Of a DNA stretch of 64,000 nucleotides, positions 1-8,981 are shown one piece after another. The position numbers and the translations under genes are program-made. The first letter of the stretch is position 1; each line of letters starts with the position of its first letter. The stretch is from Zeimonas arvi (lineage in GTDB: Bacteria; Pseudomonadota; Gammaproteobacteria; Burkholderiales; Burkholderiaceae_E): contig NZ_VDUY01000005.1 of NCBI RefSeq assembly GCF_008039575.1, positions 1 to 64,000 of the forward strand, written 5' to 3'. The notes under the pieces were generated by a model that ran no database searches, was not told where the DNA came from, and saw nothing but the letters and a program-made list of their open reading frames with translations.

Positions 1-337
1 ACAGCCCGGCACGCGACAGCACCCGGCTCACGGTGCTCTCCGAGACACAGAGGCTCGCCGCGATGCGTGACTGCGTCAGGCGCCGGCGACGTAACTCGAC
101 GATCGCCAGTGCCTTGGACGGCGCGATCGATCTTGGGCTGCGCTTGGGCGCCGAACTCGCATCGACCAATGCCGCCTCGCCTCCGGCCAGGTAGCGCCCC
201 AGCCATTTGCGCGCAGTGGGCTCGCTGACACCGGCAGCGGCGGCAGCCGCTGCCGGTGTCAGACGCTGCTCTGTCATCTGGCGAACCATCTCGAGTCGAC
301 GGGCGAAAGTGAGTCGGGCATTCTTGTGCGTGTTCAT
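1..337 (-). CDS. IS481-family transposase, N-terminal part (runs off the window)
   Basis: The start codon is at 337-335 and the frame stays open for 112 codons to the window edge. The protein begins MNTHKNARLTFARRLEMV and contains a first helix-turn-helix with GVSEPTARKWLGRYLAGG near residues 36-53. A second helix-turn-helix follows around residues 80-110, with LTQSRIAASLCVSESTVSRV. This double-HTH layout is the DNA-binding half of IS481 transposases; the catalytic DDE domain would lie outside the window. No frameshift is seen in the visible part, so the copy may be intact. The family assignment is firm, while activity cannot be judged. Confidence 0.85.
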   Translation of the reverse strand, partial: MNTHKNARLTFARRLEMVRQMTEQRLTPAAAAAAAGVSEPTARKWLGRYLAGGEAALVDASSAPKRSPRSIAPSKALAIVELRRRRLTQSRIAASLCVSESTVSRVLSRAGL

Positions 338-428
338 TCGGCTGGCGTCCCTGGGATCTGGGTGTTTGGCGACTTCCAGTCTCTCAAACCCAGTCCGAAT
401 GGACACAACAACCTATTGAAGCTTCACA
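1..428. mobile_element. IS481-family insertion sequence, one end only
   Basis: The stretch carries the 5' part of an IS481-like transposase gene on the minus strand, followed by about 90 bp of non-coding end. The outer end, read on the minus strand from 428, begins TGTGAAGCTTCAATAGGTTG, and TG(T) termini are usual in this family. The next six bases outward, cctagc (429-434), fit the NCTAGN target known for IS481 of Bordetella. The other end and most of the transposase lie before base 1, so completeness cannot be judged. The exact boundary at 428 is inferred from the target motif. Confidence 0.75.
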
Positions 429-434
429 CCTAGC
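429..434. other. Putative IS481 target-site duplication (NCTAGN), overlapping a stop codon
   Basis: The hexamer cctagc directly abuts the presumed IS end at 428. IS481-type elements insert at NCTAGN and duplicate it. The central CTAG supplies the TAG stop (432-430) of the adjacent YeeE/YedE gene, so the insertion leaves that protein intact. The second copy of the duplication would lie outside the window. Confidence 0.55.
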
Positions 435-846
435 CCTTTCCGCCGGTCAGGCGGCCGTGCACCCAGGCGCCGGCCAGCATGGCCGCCACCGAGATCAGCA
501 GCTCCCACTGCCCGGCGCCCAGGCCCGCGATCGCGGGGCCCGGGCAGACGCCCGAAATGCCCCAGCCCACGCCGAAGATCGCCGCGCCGACGATCGTGCT
601 GCGGTTCAGCTCGGACGGATGCTTGCCGAAGCTCGCGCCGAACAACGGCTTGCTCAGCAGCTTCGGCACGAAGCGGTAGGCGAAGAAGGTCACGACCACC
701 GCGCCGCCCAGCACCAGCATCAGGCCGAAGTCCTGCCAGCGCAGGAAGGACAGCACCACCTCCGGCCGGATCATCGTCGAGAGCGCCAGCCCGAAGCCGA
801 AGAGCGCGCCGCTCGCCAGCACCATCAGCCATCCCATCGGTTTCAT
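430..846 (-). CDS. YeeE/YedE family sulfur transporter, C-terminal-half type protein
   Basis: This 138-residue membrane protein has about four hydrophobic segments. It carries the family motif WGISGVCPGPAIAGLG near residues 94-109, with the conserved cysteine that YeeE-type thiosulfate transporters use to hand sulfur species through the membrane. It corresponds to the second half of a full-length YeeE. The upstream gene (848-1315) supplies the first half, and only one base separates that gene's TGA from this ATG, so the two are translationally coupled. The stop codon lies inside the presumed IS481 target site, which may cut the operon off from anything that once followed. Whether the cargo is thiosulfate or another sulfur compound is not decidable. 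Confidence 0.85.
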   Translation of the reverse strand: MKPMGWLMVLASGALFGFGLALSTMIRPEVVLSFLRWQDFGLMLVLGGAVVVTFFAYRFVPKLLSKPLFGASFGKHPSELNRSTIVGAAIFGVGWGISGVCPGPAIAGLGAGQWELLISVAAMLAGAWVHGRLTGGKG

Positions 847-847
847 G

Positions 848-1315
848 TCAACGCCCCCCCACCATCAGCACCAGCCGGGCGGTGATCATCGCGGTGGCCA
901 GGAAGGTGAGCACCGCGAGCATCGACGGCGCCTGCAGCGAGCCCATTCCGCAGATGCCGTGTCCCGAGGTGCAGCCGTTCGACATGCGCGCGCCGAAGCC
1001 CGCCACGAAGCCGCCGACGGCGAGCTGCCACCACGGGATCGAGACCCGGTAACCGGAGTCCTGCCCCGCCGCCAGCCACCAGATCGCGGCCCCGAGGATC
1101 AGTCCGGCGGCGTAGACCAGGCGCCAGACCCGGCTGTCCACGAAGCGCGCCTGCGAGAAGAATGGCAGCCGCGACACGAAGGACCAGGTCGAGGTGAACA
1201 CGGTGCTCATGCCGCCGATCAGGCCCGTGCTCAGGAACAGCAGCGCGACGCCCAGGCCGATGATCAGGCCGCCCGCCAGGTAGTGGGCCGTGCCCAGGGG
1301 AAACAGCGCGTCCAT
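848..1315 (-). CDS. YeeE/YedE family sulfur transporter, N-terminal-half type protein
   Basis: This is a 155-residue inner-membrane protein beginning MDALFPLGTAHYLAGG. It has four to five hydrophobic segments and the motif GARMSNGCTSGHGICGMGS near residues 107-125. The Cys and His of that motif match the sulfur-relay residues of YeeE/YedE transporters. It is a half-size protein that should pair with the product of 430-846 to form one channel. The ATG at 1315 was chosen because upstream codons of the same frame show only arginine- and histidine-rich antisense-like sequence. The stop of the cupin gene ends 8 nt upstream, so the three genes form one operon. A sulfur role fits the family but is not shown here. 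Confidence 0.85.
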   Translation of the reverse strand: MDALFPLGTAHYLAGGLIIGLGVALLFLSTGLIGGMSTVFTSTWSFVSRLPFFSQARFVDSRVWRLVYAAGLILGAAIWWLAAGQDSGYRVSIPWWQLAVGGFVAGFGARMSNGCTSGHGICGMGSLQAPSMLAVLTFLATAMITARLVLMVGGR

Positions 1316-1323
1316 GACGGCGC

Positions 1324-1836
1324 TCAGCGGATGAACTGGTCGATGTAGTCGGCGCCCAGGCCGACCTTCGTGTAGTGCGCCCGGCACTTGTCGATGCGGG
1401 TGAACACGTCGTCGTAGCCGGTGGTGTTGCCGTCGGGATCGACGTAGATCATCGCGCCGTTCACCTGGAAGAAGGTGATCATCTCCTCGACGTGCGGGTC
1501 GACGACCAGGGTGTGGGTCTCGCCCGGCGACTCGTAGACGTAGCCGCCCTCGCTCGCGACCCAATCGTGCTCGAGGTAGCGCCACTCGCCCTTCAGCACG
1601 AAGCCGTGCACCGGCTGCGGATGCCGGTGGCGCGACAGCACCCCGGACTTGCGCACGCGCAGCAGGTTCATCCAGTAGCCGCGGGTGGCCGACATGCACA
1701 GCGGCCGGAACCAGACATTCTCCTCGACCGGGACCCAGATCCGCTCGTCGGTGGGGATGGCGTTCGGGACGACGAGCTCGGGCGGCGACTCGGCTGGCTG
1801 CGGATGTCGGTAGGCGACCCACTTCTCGTTGCTCAT
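1324..1836 (-). CDS. Cupin protein of the 2,4'-dihydroxyacetophenone dioxygenase-like family
   Basis: This 170-residue soluble cupin starts at 1836, preceded by the strong ribosome-binding sequence GGGGAG at about 8 nt. The metal-binding core shows as SRHRHPQPVHGFVLKGEW (near residues 68-85) and a later PGETHTLVV (near 104-112), providing His and Glu ligands for a non-haem iron. Overall sequence and length resemble 2,4'-dihydroxyacetophenone dioxygenase, which cleaves an aryl-ketone C-C bond. The gene leads an operon with the two YeeE/YedE half-transporters, an unusual partner for an aromatic dioxygenase. The true substrate could therefore be different, for example a small sulfur or keto compound. 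The cupin fold is secure and the reaction is inferred. Confidence 0.75.
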   Translation of the reverse strand: MSNEKWVAYRHPQPAESPPELVVPNAIPTDERIWVPVEENVWFRPLCMSATRGYWMNLLRVRKSGVLSRHRHPQPVHGFVLKGEWRYLEHDWVASEGGYVYESPGETHTLVVDPHVEEMITFFQVNGAMIYVDPDGNTTGYDDVFTRIDKCRAHYTKVGLGADYIDQFIR

Positions 1837-1869
1837 CGCTTCCACTCCCCGTTGAATGTCGAACCCTGG

Positions 1870-1875
1870 ATTGTA
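1870..1875 (-). promoter_or_regulatory. Candidate -10 box (TACAAT) of the cupin-YeeE operon
   Basis: On the minus strand TACAAT lies 33 nt before the cupin start codon, leaving a leader of about 26 nt that contains GGGGAG. No convincing -35 hexamer is seen 16-18 nt upstream, so an activator may be needed. Confidence 0.4.
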
Positions 1876-1987
1876 TCGAGGTCGTCCTGGGCGGGATGCC
1901 CCGCCGGGCGAGTCGGCGACCCTCGCGGGAAGGGCGTCGTCCGTGCTAACTTGGCCGAAATCGCCGGACAACCGGAGGGGTCCGCGC

Positions 1988-2965
1988 ATGCGAAGGGTTC
2001 CGCTCTACAGCCATTCGAGCCGAACGCGCCCGACCGGGGCCCTCCCGGCGCAGGCGCCCGGCCGCGCCATGCCCCGCACAGGGAGCGCGACATCGGCCGG
2101 CGGGCCTTCGCGGACGGCTGGCGACCCGCCCCCGCCAACACCCGACGCGCCGCCCGGGCGCCTCGCGCGGTTTCGCGCGAGCCTGGCCCGGCAGGCCGCC
2201 AGGCTGCGAACGCTCGCCACCGCCGCGCTGGTCGTCGCGGCGGCCGCGCTCACCGTGCGCCTGCTCGCCGAACCGCCCCTCACCCAGCGCGACATCGACG
2301 CAGCGGTCGCCCACGCGCTCGAGACGCATCCGCCGGCTCCGCCGGCCGCCAGGGCCTGGGAAGCGATCGCGCCGTCGGTGGTCCGCGTGCGGGCGCTCGA
2401 CAAGGACTCGGCCGCCAACGACGAGGCCGAAGGCAACGTCGGCAGCGGCGTGGTGATCGTCGATGACGGCACGATCCTGACCAATCTCCACGTCGTGGCT
2501 GGCGCCGAGCGCATCAGGGTGGAGTTCTTCGACGGCCACGTGTCCGACGCCCGCGTGATCGCGCTGGAGCCCGCGCAGGACCTCGCCGTTCTGCGGGCGA
2601 AATCCATCCCCGACGACCTGAAGCCGGCCACGATGGCATCCACCCGGAACCTGGCCGTGGGCGCGCAGGTGATCGCAGTCGGCTTCCCGTTCGGCATCGG
2701 CCCCACGGTCACGTCGGGCGTCGTGTCGGGCCTGCGCCGCGAGTTCCGCTCGCCGGAGGGCAAGCGCATGCTGACCGACCTGATCCAGTTCGACGCGGCC
2801 GCCAACCCCGGCAACTCGGGCGGGCCGCTGGTCACCGTCGACGGCGAGGTCGTCGGCATCGTCACCGCGATCATGAACCCCACCGAGCAGCGGGTCTTCG
2901 TGGGCATCGGCTTTGCCGTGCCCATCGAGACGGCGGCGATGTCGGTCGGCATGTCGCCGTTCTGA
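1988..2965 (+). CDS. Trypsin-like serine protease (HtrA/DegP-type, no PDZ domain)
   Basis: The start at 1988 follows GGAGGGG by 6 nt; an in-frame ATG at 1856 lacks such a site. The 325-residue protein has an arginine- and proline-rich cytoplasmic tail, one hydrophobic segment (about residues 73-90, TLATAALVVAAAALTVRLLA) and a chymotrypsin-fold protease. The catalytic triad is visible as TNLHVV (His), AQDLAVL (Asp) and AANPGNSGGPL (Ser). Unlike DegP or DegS it ends right after the protease domain, so peptide sensing by a PDZ domain is absent. It is probably a signal-anchored periplasmic protease. The MoxR gene begins 24 nt downstream, suggesting a joint operon with the MoxR-DUF58-vWA set. Confidence 0.85.
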   Translation: MRRVPLYSHSSRTRPTGALPAQAPGRAMPRTGSATSAGGPSRTAGDPPPPTPDAPPGRLARFRASLARQAARLRTLATAALVVAAAALTVRLLAEPPLTQRDIDAAVAHALETHPPAPPAARAWEAIAPSVVRVRALDKDSAANDEAEGNVGSGVVIVDDGTILTNLHVVAGAERIRVEFFDGHVSDARVIALEPAQDLAVLRAKSIPDDLKPATMASTRNLAVGAQVIAVGFPFGIGPTVTSGVVSGLRREFRSPEGKRMLTDLIQFDAAANPGNSGGPLVTVDGEVVGIVTAIMNPTEQRVFVGIGFAVPIETAAMSVGMSPF

Positions 2966-2989
2966 ATCCCGCAGGAGGCAAGGCCGCGC

Positions 2990-3992
<1,003 letters not shown>

Positions 3993-4018
<26 letters not shown>

Positions 4019-4952
4019 GGCGGCGCACGCCGCGACCGGGACACGCGATGCCGCGCACGCCGAGGGCGTGCTGCGCCGCCTCGAGTGGACCGTCATCCGC
4101 CGGCTCGACGGCCAGCTTCAGGGCGACTTCCGCACCCTGTTCCGCGGCGCCGGCATGGACCTGGCCGACCTGCGCGAGTACCAGCACCACGACGATGTCA
4201 GGCACATCGACTGGAACGTGACCGCCCGGCTGGACACGCCCCACGTGCGCCAGTTCACCGAATCGCGCGAGATCGACGCCTGGTTCCTGCTCGACCTCAG
4301 CGCCTCGGTCGACTTCGGCTCCGGGCCGGGCAGCAAGCTCGACATGGCCCGGGACTTCACCGCGGTGCTGGCGCGGCTGCTCGCGCGGCACGGCAACCGC
4401 ATCGGCGCCACGCTCTACGGCGCCGGCGTCGAGGCCACCCTGCCGGCCCGCGGCGGCCGCACCCAGGTCCTGGGTCTGCTGCACCGGATCGCCACGCGCC
4501 CGCCGCCCTTGCGGCCGCACCCGACCGACCTGGCCGAGCTGTTCCGGCGCGCCGACGACGCGATCCGCCGCCGCTCGCTGGTCTTCGTGGTCTCCGACTT
4601 CCAGAGCCTGCCAGGCTGGCACGACGCGCTGGGCCGCCTGGCGGTCCGGCACGAGGTGGTGGCGGTTCGCGTCGTCGACCCGCTGGAGCGCGAGCTGCCC
4701 GATCTGGGCGTCGTCACGATCCAGGATGCCGAGACCGGCGAGCAGTTGCAGGTCGACACCCACGACCGGGGCTTTCGCAGGCGCTTCGCCGAGGCTGCGG
4801 CCCGGCGCGAGACCGACCTCCAGGAAGCCTTCGCGCGCGCCGGCGTCGACGTGCTGGAACTCGCCACCGACGACGACCTGGCGGACGCGGTGCTGCGCTT
4901 TGCCCGGCTGCGCCGCCTGCGCAACCGGCTCGGCGCCGGAGGCGCGCGATGA
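3993..4952 (+). CDS. DUF58 domain protein, MoxR partner
   Basis: The protein is 319 residues long. The DUF58 signature is present as LREYQHHDDVRHIDWNVTAR (about residues 58-77), followed by a von Willebrand-like segment with WFLLDLSASVDFG resembling a degenerate MIDAS. No transmembrane segment is seen, so it should be cytoplasmic. Its start lies 26 nt inside the MoxR gene and its stop overlaps the following vWA gene through ATGA, indicating tight translational coupling. DUF58 proteins always travel with MoxR ATPases but have no settled biochemical role. The assignment to the family is secure. Confidence 0.9.
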
Positions 4953-6019
4953 GCTTCCTCTGGCCTCGCCTGCTGCCGCTGCTCGTCCTGCTGCCCTTGC
5001 TGGTGCTGCTCTACCTGTGGCTGCTGCGTCGGCGCGCGCGCGACGCGGTGCGCTACGCCGGCCTGGGGCTGGTGCGCGAGGCGATTTCGCCGGGCCAGGG
5101 TCTCCGCCGCCACCTGCCCCCGGCGCTCTTCCTGCTCGCGCTCACCGCGATGCTGCTCGCGGTCGCCCGGCCCGCGGCGGTGCTGACGCTGCCCTCGGCG
5201 CACGAGACCGTGATCCTCGCGATGGACGTCTCGGGCAGCATGCGCGCCGACGACGTGTCCCCGACCCGGCTCGCGGCCGCCCAGGCCGCGGCCCGCGCCT
5301 TCATCGCCGACCAGCCGCGCAGCACCCGGATCGGCCTGGTCACTTTCGGCGGGACCGCGGCGCTGGTGCAGCCCCCCACCGACAGCCGCGACGACCTGCT
5401 CGCGGCGATCGACCGCTTCGAACTGCAACGCGGCACCGCGGTCGGCAGCGGCCTGCTGATCTCGCTGAAGACGATCTTCCCCGACATCGAGTTCGACCTG
5501 CGCAGCCAGGACCCGCGGCGGCGCGCGCCCGGCCAGCGCGCGGCGCCGCTCGACCGGAGCCGCAGCGCCGCATCGGCCGCGGGCGCCGAGGCGAAGCCCG
5601 CGCCGCCGCCGGTGCCGCCCGGCTCGCACGAGTCCGCGGTCATCATCCTGCTGACCGATGGCCAGACCACCACCGGGCCGGACCCGATCGCCTCGGCCTG
5701 GATGGCCGCCGAACGCGGGGTGCGGGTCTACACGGTGGGCATCGGCACGCCCAACGGCGAGATCCTGGTCGGCGACGGCTGGTCCATGCGGGTGCGGCTC
5801 GACGAAGAGGCGCTGAAGGCGATCGCCGACATCACGATGGGCGAGTACTTCTATGCCGGCACCGCCGAGGACCTGAAGAAGGTCTACGAGTCGCTGACTG
5901 CCAAGGTGGTCCTGGAAACCCGCGAGACCGAGGTCACCGCCCTGTTCGCGGGGGCCGGCGCCGCCCTCGCGCTTCTCTCGGCGCTGCTCTCGATGCTCTG
6001 GTTCCGCAGGGTGTTCTGA
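4949..6019 (+). CDS. BatA-like von Willebrand factor A membrane protein
   Basis: This 356-residue protein starts with an ATGA overlap at 4949. Hydrophobic segments near residues 5-25 and 55-75 anchor the N terminus, and a last one near residues 332-352 closes the protein. The vWA domain between them has the complete MIDAS start DVSGSM, a later TFGG and LLTDGQTTTG, so a metal ion can be bound. An insertion rich in Arg, Ala and Pro (about residues 190-225) interrupts the vWA fold and is probably disordered. It ends the protease-MoxR-DUF58-vWA operon. BatB and TPR partners found in other Bat operons are missing. It is likely to act at the membrane with MoxR on an unknown client. Confidence 0.88.
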   Translation: MSFLWPRLLPLLVLLPLLVLLYLWLLRRRARDAVRYAGLGLVREAISPGQGLRRHLPPALFLLALTAMLLAVARPAAVLTLPSAHETVILAMDVSGSMRADDVSPTRLAAAQAAARAFIADQPRSTRIGLVTFGGTAALVQPPTDSRDDLLAAIDRFELQRGTAVGSGLLISLKTIFPDIEFDLRSQDPRRRAPGQRAAPLDRSRSAASAAGAEAKPAPPPVPPGSHESAVIILLTDGQTTTGPDPIASAWMAAERGVRVYTVGIGTPNGEILVGDGWSMRVRLDEEALKAIADITMGEYFYAGTAEDLKKVYESLTAKVVLETRETEVTALFAGAGAALALLSALLSMLWFRRVF

Positions 6020-6040
6020 ACACGCCTCCCCGGAATTCCC

Positions 6041-6046
6041 TACAAT
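6041..6046 (+). promoter_or_regulatory. Candidate -10 box (TACAAT) of TRAP operon I
   Basis: TACAAT lies 52 nt before the binding-protein start codon and 22 nt after the vWA stop. No good -35 hexamer is visible. The leader would contain the dyad at 6060-6074. Confidence 0.4.
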
Positions 6047-6059
6047 CGCGGTCCGGGAT

Positions 6060-6074
6060 CGATCGGACCGATCG
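6060..6074. repeat. Perfect inverted repeat, possible operator
   Basis: CGATCGG-A-CCGATCG has two perfect 7-bp arms around one base. It lies between the candidate -10 box and the ribosome-binding site of the TRAP binding-protein gene. The position suits a repressor site near +8 to +22 of the transcript. No regulator gene is adjacent, so the binding protein is unknown. Confidence 0.4.
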
Positions 6075-6098
6075 CGACCTCGCAAAAACGGAGACCTA

Positions 6099-7070
6099 AT
6101 GAAACTGACCAAGCTGACTCTCGGACTCGCCCTCGCGATGGGCCTGATGGCCGGCGCCGCCGCGCAGACCACGATGCGGATCAGCATCGCCACCGCGAAG
6201 GACTCGCACCAGGGCGTCGCGATCGACACCTTCGCCCAGGAAGTCGAGAAGCGGACCAACGGCCGCTACAAGATCCAGACCTTCTACAACGGTTCGCTGG
6301 GCGGCGAGCGCGAGTACATCGAGGCAGTCCAGCTCGGCACGCAGGAACTGGCCTTCAGCTCGAGCGGCCCGGTGCCGAACTTCGTGCCCGAGACCAAGAT
6401 CCTCGACGTGCCCTTCCTGTTCCGCGACAAGGCCCACGCCCGCAAGGTGCTCGACGGCGAGATCGGCCAGGACCTGCTCAAGAAGTTCGAGTCCAAGGGC
6501 TTCAAGGCCCTGGCCTGGGGCGAGAACGGCGTTCGCCACATGACGAACAGCAAGCGCCCGGTCGTCGCGCCCGACGACCTGAAGGGCCTGAAGATGCGCA
6601 CGATGGAGAACCCGGTTCACATCGCCGCCTACAAGGGGCTGGGCATCGTGACCACGCCGATGGCCTTCCCCGAGGTGTTCACCGCACTGCAGCAGGGCAC
6701 GGTCGACGGCCAGGAGAACCCGCTGTCGGTCATCATGGCCGCCAAGTTCGACCAGGTCCAGAAGCACCTGTCGTTGACCGGCCATGTCTACTCCCCCTGC
6801 ATCCTGCTGATGAACAAGGGCGCCTTCGACAAGCTCTCCGACGCCGACAAGAAGGCCTTCCTCGAGGCCGCCAAGGTCGCCGTCGAGGCCAACCGCGCCC
6901 GGGTGGACAAGGACGACGCCAACGGCGTGGCGAAGCTGCGCGAGCTCGGCATGCAGGTGGTCGACAACGTCGACAAGGCCAGGTTCCAGGCCACGCTCGC
7001 GCCGGTCATGGCCCAGTTCGAGAAGGAGTTCGGCAAGGCGAACCTGGACAAGATCCGCAACGTCCAGTAA
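6099..7070 (+). CDS. TRAP transporter I, DctP-type substrate-binding protein
   Basis: This 323-residue periplasmic protein has a clear signal peptide (residues 1-22, ending AGAAA before QTT). The DctP family pattern follows, with the substrate-carboxylate arginine in LKGLKMRTMENP (R167). Length and sequence match C4-dicarboxylate or sialic-acid class binding proteins, which pick up a carboxylate in the periplasm for the QM permease. CGGAGACC precedes the start at about 5 nt. A strong terminator-like hairpin at 7095-7130 separates it from the permease genes, which would give excess binding protein. The ligand cannot be told from sequence alone. Confidence 0.93.
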   Translation: MKLTKLTLGLALAMGLMAGAAAQTTMRISIATAKDSHQGVAIDTFAQEVEKRTNGRYKIQTFYNGSLGGEREYIEAVQLGTQELAFSSSGPVPNFVPETKILDVPFLFRDKAHARKVLDGEIGQDLLKKFESKGFKALAWGENGVRHMTNSKRPVVAPDDLKGLKMRTMENPVHIAAYKGLGIVTTPMAFPEVFTALQQGTVDGQENPLSVIMAAKFDQVQKHLSLTGHVYSPCILLMNKGAFDKLSDADKKAFLEAAKVAVEANRARVDKDDANGVAKLRELGMQVVDNVDKARFQATLAPVMAQFEKEFGKANLDKIRNVQ

Positions 7071-7094
7071 TCCGCCCCGTCGTAGTGCAATCCG

Positions 7095-7130
7095 AGCCCG
7101 CCAGCGCCCCGCCGGCGGGCTTTCTTTTTT
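7095..7130 (+). terminator. Intra-operon terminator/attenuator after the TRAP binding-protein gene
   Basis: Stem AGCCCGCC (7095-7102) pairs perfectly with GGCGGGCT (7114-7121) around an 11-nt loop and runs into TTTCTTTTTT. It is a textbook intrinsic terminator. It lies between the dctP-type and dctQ-type genes of one operon, so partial read-through is expected, yielding more binding protein than permease. Confidence 0.85.
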
Positions 7131-7145
7131 CCACGTGACTCACCG

Positions 7146-7640
7146 ATGAAACAGGCATTCCTCAGCTTCGAGCGCCTGAGCACAGGGGTTGCCATGATCG
7201 GAGCCTGCGCGATGATGGTCGTCGCGGCCTCGCTCGGCATGTTCCAGATCATCACCCGCTTCGTGCTCGAGCAGCCCGCCGAATGGACTGAAGTGCTGAT
7301 CCGCTTCAGCCTGATCTGGATGGTCTTCCTCGCGATTCCCGCCGCCTTCCGGCAAGGCGCCATGGTCTGCGTCGACGCCCTGTACCGCTGGAGCTCGCAG
7401 CCGATGCGGCGCGCGCTCGAGTGGATCGTGTTCGTCGCCAGCGTCGCGCTGATGCTGATCGTCCTGTGGTGGGGCTGGGACTACGCGCAGCGCGGTGGCA
7501 TGCAGACCATCGCCGGCCTGGAGAGCCTTTCGATGTTCTGGGCCTACCTGGCCCTGCCGGTCGGCGCGGTGTTCTCGCTCATAGGCCTGGTCGGCGCACT
7601 GATCGATCCTCAGCGGCTCGAACTGGAGACCGCGCAATGA
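7146..7640 (+). CDS. TRAP transporter I, DctQ-type small permease
   Basis: This 164-residue inner-membrane protein has four hydrophobic segments (around residues 15-37, 50-68, 87-107 and 129-150) and the family pattern PAEWTEVLIRFSLIWMVFLA. The small subunit supports the large DctM-type subunit in Na+-driven uptake. It follows the intra-operon terminator by 15 nt and overlaps the downstream large permease by ATGA. It works with the binding protein at 6099. Confidence 0.9.
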   Translation: MKQAFLSFERLSTGVAMIGACAMMVVAASLGMFQIITRFVLEQPAEWTEVLIRFSLIWMVFLAIPAAFRQGAMVCVDALYRWSSQPMRRALEWIVFVASVALMLIVLWWGWDYAQRGGMQTIAGLESLSMFWAYLALPVGAVFSLIGLVGALIDPQRLELETAQ

Positions 7641-8914
7641 CCTTCGCGATGATCGTCACGATGGTCCTGGCGTTCACGCTGACCATCTCCGTCGCAGTCT
7701 CGATCGGACTTTCGGCCATCGTGGGCCTGCAGATATCGAACGCCCACATGCTCATCTCCGTCAAGGAGATGTTCAATTCGATCAACAAGTTCCCGCTGGC
7801 CGCCATTCCCTTCTTCATCCTGGCCGGCAACCTGATGGAATCGGGCGGCATCTCGCGCCGTCTGGTGGAGTTCGCCAAGAGCCTGGTCGGCGGCGTGCAG
7901 GGCGGCCTGCCGATGACCTGCGTGCTGACCTGCATGATCTTCGCCGCAGTGTCAGGCTCCTCGGTAGCCACCACCTTCGCGATCGGCGCGATCCTGATCC
8001 CGGCGCTGCAGAAGCACGGCTATCCGACCACCTACGCGGCCTCGCTGCAGGCGACCAGCGCCGAGTTGGGCGTGATCATCCCGCCGTCGATCCCGATGAT
8101 CCTGTACGGCGTCAGCGCCGAGGTATCGATCGGCGAGCTGTTCATCGCCGGCGTCCTGCCGGGCCTGTTCATCGCCGCCTCGCTGATGTTCTTCGTCTGG
8201 GTCTGGTGCAAGATCAAGGGCTGGGGCAAGCAGGATGGCGAGGGGCGGCTGGGCGTGATCCCGGCCACCTGGCAGGCGGGCTGGGCGCTGCTGATGCCGG
8301 TGATCATCCTGGGCGGCATCTACGGCGGCATCTTCACGCCCACCGAAGCCTCGGCGGTCGCGGTGTTCTACGCGCTGATCGTGGGGATGCTCATCTACCG
8401 CGAGATCAGGCCGGGCGACCTGTACCGGGTGCTGCGCAAGTCGGTGGTCTCGTCGGCGGTGATCATGTTCATCATCGCCAACGCGGGCATGTTCGCCTTC
8501 CTGCTCACCCGCGCGGGCGTGCCGGATGCGATCGGTCACTGGCTCGAGGCGGTGCTGCAGTCGCCGGCGCTGTTCCTGCTCGGCGTGAACGCGGCGCTGT
8601 TCTTCATCGGCATGTTCATCGAGACCAGCGCGGCGATCATCGTGCTGGGGCCCATCCTGGCGCCGGTTGCGGCGCACTTCGGGATCGATCCGGTGCACTT
8701 CGGCGTCGTGATGGTGGTGAACCTGGCCCTCGGGATGATCACCCCGCCCTTCGGGGTCAACCTGTTCGCGGCCTGCACCGTCGCGCGCGTATCGCTGGAT
8801 CAGATCATCCGCGACCTGCTGCCCTTCGTGGCGGTGATCATCGGCTGCCTGATGGTGATCACCTACGTGCCCGACATCTCGCTGCTGCTGCGCGACCTGG
8901 TCTACGGGCGCTGA
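7637..8914 (+). CDS. TRAP transporter I, DctM-type large permease
   Basis: The protein has 425 residues with 12 or so membrane segments. The start at 7637 overlaps the small-permease stop by four bases. Family landmarks include FFILAGNLMESGGISRRLV, the hairpin motif AAVSGSSVATTFAIG and its mirror NLALGMITPPFGVNLF, which form the substrate and Na+ sites of the elevator domain. It closes TRAP operon I; no enzyme genes follow, so the operon gives no hint about the substrate. Confidence 0.93.
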   Translation: MTFAMIVTMVLAFTLTISVAVSIGLSAIVGLQISNAHMLISVKEMFNSINKFPLAAIPFFILAGNLMESGGISRRLVEFAKSLVGGVQGGLPMTCVLTCMIFAAVSGSSVATTFAIGAILIPALQKHGYPTTYAASLQATSAELGVIIPPSIPMILYGVSAEVSIGELFIAGVLPGLFIAASLMFFVWVWCKIKGWGKQDGEGRLGVIPATWQAGWALLMPVIILGGIYGGIFTPTEASAVAVFYALIVGMLIYREIRPGDLYRVLRKSVVSSAVIMFIIANAGMFAFLLTRAGVPDAIGHWLEAVLQSPALFLLGVNAALFFIGMFIETSAAIIVLGPILAPVAAHFGIDPVHFGVVMVVNLALGMITPPFGVNLFAACTVARVSLDQIIRDLLPFVAVIIGCLMVITYVPDISLLLRDLVYGR

Positions 8915-8981
8915 GCGCGCCGGCTCGCCGCGGCGCACCGGAGCGCCGCCGCGAGACCGGCCGCGGCGGCCCCTCCGGGGC

